This document shows, piece by piece, positions 28,690 to 36,807 of a DNA stretch of 49,117 nt. The DNA is from Bacteroidales bacterium (lineage in GTDB: Bacteria > Bacteroidota > Bacteroidia > Bacteroidales > VadinHA17), in the NCBI GenBank assembly GCA_030596125.1, contig JAUVKT010000008.1:1-49117 (forward strand), read 5' to 3'. A program made the translations under genes and the position numbers. Below the pieces are notes generated by a model, which searched no databases, was not told where the DNA came from, and saw nothing but the letters and a program-made list of their open reading frames with translations. Numbering within the stretch: the first letter of the stretch is position 1; every line of letters starts with the position of its first letter.

Positions 28690-28859
28690 CCTTCAACCCA
28701 CAATCTATACTTAACATATTTTCCTGTCTTCTTGCAACCGATATGCAAAAGATGTAAATTTGCCTCGTCCGCCATCCGCGTGTCGCCGAATCTGGCGTAG
28801 CCGGAGGAGGATCAAACTCTTTTGGGAGTGTTCTGTTATTAAACTTAAATCATAAAATA

Positions 28860-29141
28860 ATGATAAAAGTAAATGAGTATTTCGACGGTAAGGTAAAATC
28901 ACTTGCTCTTGAAAACAAAGAGGGCCTTGTTACTGTAGGTGTTATGGAACACGGCGAATATGAATTCGGGACATCAACAGTTGAATATATGACTGTTATA
29001 TCCGGCGGGTTAACAGTATTACTACCCGAAAAATCTGAGTGGAAGGATTATGGTCCGTTTGAAACCTTTATTGTTGATAAGGATACTAAGTTTAAGGTGA
29101 AAGTGGACGGGCAAACTGCCTATAAATGTGTTTATAAGTAA
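28860..29141 (+). CDS. ppnP: Pyrimidine/purine nucleoside phosphorylase (DUF1255)
   Basis: VNEYFDGKVKSLAL, TVGVMEHGEYEFGTSTVEYMTVISGGLTVLLP; 93 aa cupin. Confidence 0.92.
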   Translation: MIKVNEYFDGKVKSLALENKEGLVTVGVMEHGEYEFGTSTVEYMTVISGGLTVLLPEKSEWKDYGPFETFIVDKDTKFKVKVDGQTAYKCVYK

Positions 29142-29161
29142 AGACCTTGCATGCAAGGTCT
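29142..29161. promoter_or_regulatory. Perfect 20-bp palindrome AGACCTTGCATGCAAGGTCT
   Basis: Sequence equals its own reverse complement; lies between the ppnP stop and the ModE-like gene. Confidence 0.5.
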
Positions 29162-29200
29162 CTATGCGTGATTTTCTTTAATCATTCTATTAATATAAAT

Positions 29201-29578
29201 ATGGCTGGATCACAAGGATCAAAGTATTATAATGTATTTCTTCGCTATCAACTTAATCTTGAGGATAATGATGATAAAAATATATTCAACTGCGAAGGTT
29301 TTGAACTTTTATTGACAATTGACCGGTTACAATCAATTGTTGCTGCTGCGGAAGCTATGAATATCAGTTACCGGAAAGCCTGGGGAATAATAAGTAAAGT
29401 TGAAAAAAAACTCGGGTTTCCGCTTGTAATTAAGCAACGGGGTGGTTCTGATGGTGGTTTTACTACGCTTTCGACAGAAGGACATGAACTGTTGGAGGGT
29501 TATAAGGAACTGATTATTCATTTCGATAAGTCGATAAGTGATATTACAAAAAAGTTTTTTCATAAGATAAATATGTAG
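29201..29578 (+). CDS. ModE-like winged-helix regulator (HTH domain only)
   Basis: TIDRLQSIVAAAEAMNISYRKAWGIISKVEKKLGFPLVIKQRGGSDGGFTTLSTEGHELLEGYKEL; start moved from 29147 to the ATG at 29201. Confidence 0.85.
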   Translation: MAGSQGSKYYNVFLRYQLNLEDNDDKNIFNCEGFELLLTIDRLQSIVAAAEAMNISYRKAWGIISKVEKKLGFPLVIKQRGGSDGGFTTLSTEGHELLEGYKELIIHFDKSISDITKKFFHKINM

Positions 29579-29579
29579 A

Positions 29580-30542
29580 ATGAGAAAGTTTTTAAATATT
29601 TCATTACCGGTTTTATTGATGTTCTTATCGGGTTGTTTGGGTAATTCATCAGATAAAACAAAGGTTATTATCTTTCATGCAGGTAGCTTATCTGTACCCA
29701 TAAAGGAAATTGCAAACCGATACGAAGAGATGAACCCTGATGTAAAGGTACAGCTTGAAGGAGCAGGAAGCGTAAACTGCGCCAGGAAGATTACAGAACT
29801 TAAGCGGCAATGTGATATTATGATATCGGCTGATTATAAGATAATCAACGAAATGTTAATACCGGAGTATGCATCATGGAATGCGATTTTTGCATCGAAC
29901 TCTATGGTAGTTGCTTATAATGACAGATCATACAGGGCCGAAGAGATCGATGAAAATAACTGGTATGAGATACTTCTCGATGAAAGAAGTATTTATGCCA
30001 GGGCTGATCCTAATGCAGACCCATGCGGCTATCGTACATTGCTTACATTTAAACTTGCCGGGATTTTTTACGATAAACCGGGCATCGCTGATGATCTTGC
30101 AGTAAAGGATGTTAATATGATAAGGCCTAAAGGTGTTGATCTTGTCGCACTGCTTGAGACTAATGCGGTTGATTATATAATGGAGTATAAATCGGTTGTA
30201 GCTCAGCATAAATTGAAATATCTTGAGTTACCACCTGAGATAAATCTGTCGGATCAGAGATTTGAAAACCTGTATGAATCTGTGTCAGTATCAATAAGAG
30301 GATCAAAGCCGGATGAAACTATTGAAATTTCAGGTGGTACGGTTGCTTATGGAATTACTCTTCTTAATAAGGCACCTCAAAAGGAGGAGGCGATTAAATT
30401 TCTCAATTTTTATCTGAGCGATATAGGGCTGGGTATTATTGTAAAAAGCGGGCAGACAATTATTAAGCCTGCAGAGATATTTGGGCCGGATCATATCCCT
30501 GGGGTTCTTTATGATTTATTGATGGAGGGAAAAAAGGAATGA
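29580..30542 (+). CDS. wtpA: Tungstate/molybdate ABC transporter substrate-binding lipoprotein (WtpA type)
   Basis: Lipobox LSGC; IIFHAGSLSVPIKEIANRYE, EGAGSVNCARKITELKRQCDIMISADY, FASNSMVVAY, DPNADPCGYRTLLTFKLA. Confidence 0.92.
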   Translation: MRKFLNISLPVLLMFLSGCLGNSSDKTKVIIFHAGSLSVPIKEIANRYEEMNPDVKVQLEGAGSVNCARKITELKRQCDIMISADYKIINEMLIPEYASWNAIFASNSMVVAYNDRSYRAEEIDENNWYEILLDERSIYARADPNADPCGYRTLLTFKLAGIFYDKPGIADDLAVKDVNMIRPKGVDLVALLETNAVDYIMEYKSVVAQHKLKYLELPPEINLSDQRFENLYESVSVSIRGSKPDETIEISGGTVAYGITLLNKAPQKEEAIKFLNFYLSDIGLGIIVKSGQTIIKPAEIFGPDHIPGVLYDLLMEGKKE

Positions 30543-31357
30543 ATTTTAAAAGCCCGTTTCACTGGGTATTAATGATCTTATCCTCATTGGTGCTGTTGTT
30601 TGTGCTTGCACCACTGGTGGGGATGGTATTGCATACTTCAGTTGGAGATCTGTTTGAAACAGTAAAGGACCAGGAAGTTCAGGATAGTATCTGGCTTACA
30701 CTGTCGGTGGCATTTATTACCACACTGTTTTTTGCTGTGGGAGCAGTCCCGCTGGCATGGGTGATGGCCCGGCACCAATTTCCGGGTAAGAGAATTGTTC
30801 AGGGCCTTATAGATTTGCCCATTGTTTTGCCTCACTCAGCTGCTGGTATAGCTATGCTCGGGTTTATTTCGAGGGATGGGTTTCTTGGCAAAGTTGCATC
30901 CTCTGTTGGATTAAATCTTGTTGGTAATCCCGGAGGGATAGCCCTGGCAATGGCTTTTGTTAGTCTGTCTTTTATGATAAACTCGGCTCGTGATGGTTTC
31001 GCTGCAGTTCCTGAACGTCTGGAGAAGGCTGCGCTTAACATGGGAGCCAGCCCGTTTAAGATGTTTCTTACTATTTCAATACCTCTTTCCTGGAGAAGTA
31101 TTGCATCAGGTTTTATTATGATGTTTGCCAGAGGCATGAGCGAATTTGGTGCTATTGTGATCGTAGCATACCATCCGATGACAGCTCCCGTATTGATTTA
31201 TGAGAGGTTTAATCAGTTTGGATTGAGTTATGCAAGACCTGTATCTGTTATCTTTATTCTTGCAGCACTGGCTGTTTTTGTTCTATTAAGGATGATCTCT
31301 GTTGGTCGCCGGAGCGAAAGAAGTTCATTAGTTAAATCTGATAGTAATAATGCTTGA
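30539..31357 (+). CDS. wtpB: Tungstate/molybdate ABC transporter permease
   Basis: Hydrophobic permease; VPLAWVMARHQFPGKRIVQGLIDLPIVLPHSAAGIAML, LEKAALNMGASPFKMFLTISIPLSWRSIASGFIMMFARGMSEFGAIVI. Confidence 0.9.
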   Translation: MNFKSPFHWVLMILSSLVLLFVLAPLVGMVLHTSVGDLFETVKDQEVQDSIWLTLSVAFITTLFFAVGAVPLAWVMARHQFPGKRIVQGLIDLPIVLPHSAAGIAMLGFISRDGFLGKVASSVGLNLVGNPGGIALAMAFVSLSFMINSARDGFAAVPERLEKAALNMGASPFKMFLTISIPLSWRSIASGFIMMFARGMSEFGAIVIVAYHPMTAPVLIYERFNQFGLSYARPVSVIFILAALAVFVLLRMISVGRRSERSSLVKSDSNNA

Positions 31358-32393
31358 ACTAAAGAGCATAACCAGAAGATTCGGCAGCTTTGCCCTTGAC
31401 GATCTGAGTTTTAAGGTCAACAGGGGAGAATATTTTATTCTGCTTGGCAGATCAGGTTCCGGTAAATCTCTTACACTTGAACTTATAGCCGGGATCAGGA
31501 AGCCTGAAAAGGGACAGGTTATTCTTAATGGAACAGATATTACTTTACTTAAAATGCAGAAGAGAAAGACCGGCCTTGTTTTTCAGGATTTTGCCCTCTT
31601 TCCTCATCTAACCGTTTATGATAATATTGCCTATCCTCTTAAGATGAAGCGAACTCTGAAGCAGGACATCTATAAAATGATAGATAAGATTGCTGCGGAG
31701 GTAAATATAAAGCATCTGCTGGAAAGAAAGCCCGATTCACTATCGGGAGGAGAAAAGCAGAGAGTTGCCGTTGCACGTACACTTGTAACATCACCTGATA
31801 TAATTCTTCTCGATGAACCAATGGCATCTATTGATACCCCGCTTCGTGATGATATTAGAAGATTATTACGTAGAATTAACGATGGAGGAATGACCATTCT
31901 GCATGTTACCCATGATTACAGAGAGGCAATAAGACTTGCCGACAGGGTAGGTGTTATTCATAACGGACGGATTATCCAGGTTGGTAAACCCGATGAAGTG
32001 TTTGCTAATCCTGTTAACAGGTTTGTCGCAAGATTTGCCGGGATACGGAATTTTTTTAAGGTAAAAATTGATGTAAAGGACTCAGAAAATATTGCAACAG
32101 GCCGGAACGATTTCAGGTTTTTACTTCCTCCGGGTGATTATCCTCAGGATGCGATTATTATGATACATAGTGATAAAATTACATTGTCGCAGGAACCTTT
32201 GAAGGCAAAGTATAACTCTGCCTGGGGTGAAATAACAGAGATAAACAGGTCGGAGTTCGGATACGAAGCATTTATAAACGCTGATGAGATATTTTATGTA
32301 ACCTTTTCGGAACAATTGCTTAATGACCTGAGTTTGGAGACAGGCAAGATGATTGGTCTTAGTTTTAACCCGGATGCACTTAAAGTGATTTAA
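31350..32393 (+). CDS. wtpC: Tungstate/molybdate ABC transporter ATP-binding protein
   Basis: GRSGSGKS Walker A, LSGGEKQRVAVARTL signature, IILLDEPMASID Walker B, C-terminal TOBE-like region. Confidence 0.9.
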   Translation: MLELKSITRRFGSFALDDLSFKVNRGEYFILLGRSGSGKSLTLELIAGIRKPEKGQVILNGTDITLLKMQKRKTGLVFQDFALFPHLTVYDNIAYPLKMKRTLKQDIYKMIDKIAAEVNIKHLLERKPDSLSGGEKQRVAVARTLVTSPDIILLDEPMASIDTPLRDDIRRLLRRINDGGMTILHVTHDYREAIRLADRVGVIHNGRIIQVGKPDEVFANPVNRFVARFAGIRNFFKVKIDVKDSENIATGRNDFRFLLPPGDYPQDAIIMIHSDKITLSQEPLKAKYNSAWGEITEINRSEFGYEAFINADEIFYVTFSEQLLNDLSLETGKMIGLSFNPDALKVI

Positions 32394-32402
32394 TTTTGAG
32401 AT

Positions 32403-33575
32403 ATGATAACATACGAAGAAGCACAAGAGATAGTTAGCAGATACAATCTCTATATTGATACAGAAACAATCCCATTTACAGATTCTCTGGGAAGGGTTCT
32501 GGCTGCTGATATTAAGAGTGATATGGATATGCCTCCTTTCGACAAAACAGCGGTTGACGGTTATGCCTGTCGTAAGGTTGATTTAGATAAAGAATTGGTA
32601 ATAAATGAAGTAATTCCTGCAGGTGTAGTTGCCGCAATGAATGTTAATCCGGGGCAATGTGCCAAAATAATGACGGGTGCAGCTATCCCTGATGGAGCCG
32701 ACTGGGTATTTATGGTTGAAGATGCTGTTGAAAAAAGCGGAAAAGTAAGGTTTACAGGTACTGTCAAAAAAGATAATATCTCCAAAAAAGCTGAGGACAT
32801 AGTAACAGGTGACGTTGTTCTTAAAAAAGGGAGGGTAATTCGTCCGCAAGACATAGCTGTGATGGCTACGGTAGGAGCGACTGAAGTAGAAGTAAGTAAA
32901 AAGGTGAAAGTGGGTGTTATTAGTACTGGCAGTGAACTTGCCGAACCCCATCTTAAGCCTGAAAAAGGACAAATCAGAAACAGCAATGCTTATCAGCTAA
33001 TTGCCCAGGTAATACGATCGGGTGCCGATGCAATCTATTATGGGATCGCTCTGGATACAGAAGAAGATACCATGGATAAGATATCAAGGGCTCTGAATGA
33101 ATGCAATATCGTGCTCCTCACGGGAGGTGTATCAATGGGAGATTTCGATTTTGTACCTAAGGTGCTGAAAGAGGCAGGAGTTAAGATAATCTTCGACAGA
33201 GTCGCAGTTCAACCCGGGAAACCAACAACTTTTTGTGTCTATGATAAAGGCTTTGTTTTTGGATTGCCGGGTAATCCTGTTTCATCATTTGTGCAGTTTG
33301 AGTTGTTTGTAAGACCATTTATCCATCGTTCGATGAAATCTGACTGGACTCCTGATATTATTTCTGTTCCCCTGGCAAGTGATTATACCAGGAAAAGGGC
33401 AGAAAGAATGGCTTGGGTTCCGGTGATCAAAAATGAGCGTAGCGAAGCACAACCGGTAGATTATCACGGATCAGCACATATTAATGCACTACCGGATGCA
33501 TGGGGATTAATGTCAATCGGATTGGGAGTGAAGGAGCTAAAAAAAGGAGAAATAGTTGATGTACGACAGATTTAA
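32403..33575 (+). CDS. moeA: Molybdopterin molybdotransferase
   Basis: DMDMPPFDKTAVDGYACR, MTGAAIPDGADWVFMVED, GVISTGSELAEP, LTGGVSMGDFDFV, VFGLPGNPVSSFVQFELF. Confidence 0.95.
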   Translation: MITYEEAQEIVSRYNLYIDTETIPFTDSLGRVLAADIKSDMDMPPFDKTAVDGYACRKVDLDKELVINEVIPAGVVAAMNVNPGQCAKIMTGAAIPDGADWVFMVEDAVEKSGKVRFTGTVKKDNISKKAEDIVTGDVVLKKGRVIRPQDIAVMATVGATEVEVSKKVKVGVISTGSELAEPHLKPEKGQIRNSNAYQLIAQVIRSGADAIYYGIALDTEEDTMDKISRALNECNIVLLTGGVSMGDFDFVPKVLKEAGVKIIFDRVAVQPGKPTTFCVYDKGFVFGLPGNPVSSFVQFELFVRPFIHRSMKSDWTPDIISVPLASDYTRKRAERMAWVPVIKNERSEAQPVDYHGSAHINALPDAWGLMSIGLGVKELKKGEIVDVRQI

Positions 33576-34359
33576 CCGTAAAATTAATTACCTGCGAATT
33601 TCAGTTACTGATCGTTGTAACCTGAGGTGCCGGTACTGTATGCCCGAGGAGGGAGTCATCCTGCAACCGCACAGCAGCATCCTGACATTTGATGAAATTG
33701 TATCATTTGTAAAAGTGGCTGTCAGCATGGGTATTGATAAGGTGAGGATAACCGGTGGTGAACCATTAGTCAGAAAAGGTATTGTTGATCTTGTTGCAAT
33801 GATTTCAGCTATTGACGGAATAAAAGATCTTGCAATGACAACCAACGCAACCTATTTGCGGAAATATGCATTTGAACTGGTCAATGCAGGATTACAAAGG
33901 GTGAATATTAGTCTGGATACCCTCGATCCTGAAAAGTACAGGCAGATTACAAGGGGAGGAGATATTGAGGAGACACTGGACGGTATCGATGCTGCTTTTG
34001 AGGCTGGCTTAAGACCTGTAAAGCTTAATTGTGTTATCAGGGATAATCATAACGAATCTGATGCAAGGACTGTTACCGAATATGGTAAAACTATTGGCGC
34101 TGAAGTACGTTATATCAGGGAGATGAACCTGTCATCAGGACAGTTTAGTATTGTTGAAGGCGGGGACGGAGGTAATTGTTCCATCTGCAACAGGCTTAGA
34201 CTTACAGCAACAGGAAAGATTAAACCATGCCTTTTTAATGATATGGAATTTGATGTACGGGAACTGGGAAATGAGGAGGCAATCAGACAGGCCCTCGATA
34301 AAAAACCTGCCTGTGGGTCGTATAATAATACAGGAGACTTTTATAACCTGGGGGGATGA
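33559..34359 (+). CDS. moaA: GTP 3',8-cyclase (shortened form)
   Basis: LRISVTDRCNLRCRYCMPEEG, MGIDKVRITGGEPLVRKGI, LNCVIRDNHN, CSICNRLRLTATGKIKPCLF, C-terminal GG. Confidence 0.92.
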   Translation: MYDRFNRKINYLRISVTDRCNLRCRYCMPEEGVILQPHSSILTFDEIVSFVKVAVSMGIDKVRITGGEPLVRKGIVDLVAMISAIDGIKDLAMTTNATYLRKYAFELVNAGLQRVNISLDTLDPEKYRQITRGGDIEETLDGIDAAFEAGLRPVKLNCVIRDNHNESDARTVTEYGKTIGAEVRYIREMNLSSGQFSIVEGGDGGNCSICNRLRLTATGKIKPCLFNDMEFDVRELGNEEAIRQALDKKPACGSYNNTGDFYNLGG

Positions 34360-34360
34360 G

Positions 34361-34400
34361 AAGGAAGGCGAAAGGCAAAGGGCGTAAGGCGTAAGGGAAG
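34361..34400. repeat. Degenerate heptamer-like array (AAGGCGA AAGGCAA AGGGCGT AAGGCGT AAGGGAA)
   Basis: Direct reading between moaA and moaC. Confidence 0.6.
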
Positions 34401-34443
34401 ACAAAGACAGTTAAGAGTTGAAAGTTAAAATAGATAAATAATT

Positions 34444-34902
34444 ATGAATAAATTGACACATATTAATGAAGAGGGTAAAGCCCGGATGGTTGATGTAGGA
34501 GGTAAACCCGATCAGGTCAGGGTTGCGAAAGCCATTGGTCATATATCCCTTGCTGCTGAAACTATTTCTCTTATCAGGAATAATGAGATGAAAAAGGGAG
34601 ATGTTCTTACAGTTGCAGAAGTGGCGGGGGTACAGGCTGCCAAGCGTACATATGAACTTATTCCGTTATGCCATAACATCCTTATCGACAAGGTAACTGT
34701 TAAGGCAGAACCCGATAGTAATGGCGTTACAGTTGAAGCGGTGAGTCAGTCTACGGGTAAGACTGGTGTTGAGATGGAGGCACTGACGGCTGTTTCTATA
34801 TCTTTACTGACAGTTTATGATATGTGCAAGGCAGTGGATAAAGACATGATAATTGATAATATTAAGTTAATAGAAAAGAGTAAATATGATCTTGCCAGAT
34901 AA
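34444..34902 (+). CDS. moaC: Cyclic pyranopterin monophosphate synthase
   Basis: LTHINEEGKARMVDVGGKPDQVRVAKA, KRTYELIPLCHNILIDKV, GKTGVEMEALTAVSISLLTVYDMCKAVDKDM. Confidence 0.95.
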   Translation: MNKLTHINEEGKARMVDVGGKPDQVRVAKAIGHISLAAETISLIRNNEMKKGDVLTVAEVAGVQAAKRTYELIPLCHNILIDKVTVKAEPDSNGVTVEAVSQSTGKTGVEMEALTAVSISLLTVYDMCKAVDKDMIIDNIKLIEKSKYDLAR

Positions 34903-35398
34903 ATATAAAGTATTAGTTGTAACACTTAGCGACAGGGCCTATAGGGGTGAGTATGAAGATTTAAGCGGACCAGTGATAAGAGAAATGCTTGATGACTATT
35001 TTAAGGAGATCGGATGGGAGATGGAGTCGGAAACAATGATTATCCCGGATGATGTATCTATGCTGCGGCAGCTTTTAAATGAATCATCTCAGAGTTTCAA
35101 TGTGATAGTTACAACCGGGGGAACAGGAATTGGACCAAGGGATATTACAGTTGATGTAGTAACCGGACTTCTCGATAAGGAGATCCCCGGAATAATGGAA
35201 CTGATACGCGTTAAATTTGGTATGGAAAAGCCAAATGCTCTTCTGAGCAGGGGCATAGCAGGGATAAAAAATGTTAGTCTGATATACACATTGCCAGGAT
35301 CGGTAAAGGCTGTAAAGGATTATATGGGTGAGATACTTAAATCATTGCAGCATGCTATCTATATGCAGTATGGAGTGGATGTCCATAAAAAACACTGA
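34886..35398 (+). CDS. mog: Molybdopterin adenylyltransferase family (MogA/MoaB)
   Basis: VVTLSDRAYRGEYEDLSGP, IVTTGGTGIGPRDITVDVV, LSRGIAGI, TLPGSVKAVKDYM. Confidence 0.9.
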   Translation: MILPDKYKVLVVTLSDRAYRGEYEDLSGPVIREMLDDYFKEIGWEMESETMIIPDDVSMLRQLLNESSQSFNVIVTTGGTGIGPRDITVDVVTGLLDKEIPGIMELIRVKFGMEKPNALLSRGIAGIKNVSLIYTLPGSVKAVKDYMGEILKSLQHAIYMQYGVDVHKKH

Positions 35399-35428
35399 AA
35401 AATCTACCGCCCGGGTTTTGTATATAAT

Positions 35429-36802
35429 ATGGAAAAGATCAGAAAAGCTATTAATGATTCATCTGCCCTTCGTTGGGGCATATTAGTGCTGGTAGGTTTT
35501 GTTCTGTCGGTTAACTATTATTTCTATGATGCATTCTCGACACTTAAAGATCTGCTAAAAGCGGAATTTGCTTTTACAAATACCGATTACGGTCTTTTTG
35601 TCTCATTTTATTCAGTGCCCAATACTTTTTTACTGATGGCAGTTATAGGGGGCATTATACTTGATAAAACAGGCATAAGGCGCACGGGTTTTATATTTGT
35701 CTTTTTTATGGCACTGGGTGCTTTTATCACCGCTTATGGGGCTTCAGATTATTACAGGGCAGATGGTTTTGGGTATGGTTTTTTCAGTTCATTCTGGACA
35801 GGTAAATCACCTGAACTGAAGATGATGTTACTGGGAAGGTTTTTATTCGGGCTTGGTGCTGAAACAAGTATAGTGGTTGTAAGTAAAATACTTGTGAAGT
35901 GGTTTAAAGGGAAGGATCTTGCTCTTGCATTTGGTCTGAAAATAGGTTTTGGACGGCTCGGTACATTTGCTGCCCTGCAACTGTCACCGGTTTTGGCAAA
36001 TGATGGTGCTAACCTGACTGGCGCGATATGGCTTGCTGCTATTCTGGTTTTTACCGGACTCCTGGCATTTATTATCTATATGCTCTTTGATGCTAAGCTC
36101 GACCGTCAGGTGGTATCAATACAAAAAGAAGATTCAATTCCGGCTGAAAAGAATAAATTTCTTTTTAGCGATGTATTCAGGTTGCTGGGTAACAGGGCAT
36201 ATCTTTTAATTGCCCTTCTTTGCGTCACCTTTTATTCGGCTGTATTCCCGTTTCTTGCTTATGCCCCGGATTTCTTCGCTGATAAGTTTGCGTTAACCGA
36301 TGTGCAGAGCGGACGAATAACATCAATATTACCTCTTGGAACCTTAATATTCACTCCAATTTTCGGATTATTGATCGATCGTAAGGGCCGGAGTGCTACA
36401 GCAATGATTTTTGGTTCTCTTATACTGCTAATAGTTCACCTGCTTTTCAGTCTGACTAACATAATGCCATACGTTCCTATGCTGATGCTGGGCATTGCCT
36501 TTTCACTGGTGCCTGCTGCTATGTGGCCAAGTATGGTAAAGCTGGTTCCTGAGAAACAGATAGGTACAGCATACGGGCTGATGTATTCAATACAGAATCT
36601 TGGATTATGGGGATTTCCACTGATTGCCGGTATTATCCTTGACAAGACTAACCCCGGTAATCCCGAGGTTGCTGATTACAGTGCGACAATACTTATGTTT
36701 TCTTTGCTTGGATTGATAGGACTCTTTCTCGCATTGATGTTGAAGAGAGAGGATAAAAGAGGTAACTTCGGAATAGAGTTACCACTGAATAAGAAACTCT
36801 GA
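35429..36802 (+). CDS. MFS transporter (MFSD1-like)
   Basis: About 12 TM segments; GGIILDKTGIRRTG, LGRFLFGLGAETSIVVVSKILVKWFKGKDLALAFGLKIGFGRLGTF. Confidence 0.8.
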   Translation: MEKIRKAINDSSALRWGILVLVGFVLSVNYYFYDAFSTLKDLLKAEFAFTNTDYGLFVSFYSVPNTFLLMAVIGGIILDKTGIRRTGFIFVFFMALGAFITAYGASDYYRADGFGYGFFSSFWTGKSPELKMMLLGRFLFGLGAETSIVVVSKILVKWFKGKDLALAFGLKIGFGRLGTFAALQLSPVLANDGANLTGAIWLAAILVFTGLLAFIIYMLFDAKLDRQVVSIQKEDSIPAEKNKFLFSDVFRLLGNRAYLLIALLCVTFYSAVFPFLAYAPDFFADKFALTDVQSGRITSILPLGTLIFTPIFGLLIDRKGRSATAMIFGSLILLIVHLLFSLTNIMPYVPMLMLGIAFSLVPAAMWPSMVKLVPEKQIGTAYGLMYSIQNLGLWGFPLIAGIILDKTNPGNPEVADYSATILMFSLLGLIGLFLALMLKREDKRGNFGIELPLNKKL

Positions 36803-36807
36803 AAAAT

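Noticed and set aside
32561-32986. Overlapping minus-strand ORFs (141 and 129 aa) opposite moeA
   Set aside because: Antisense shadow ORFs; no independent support
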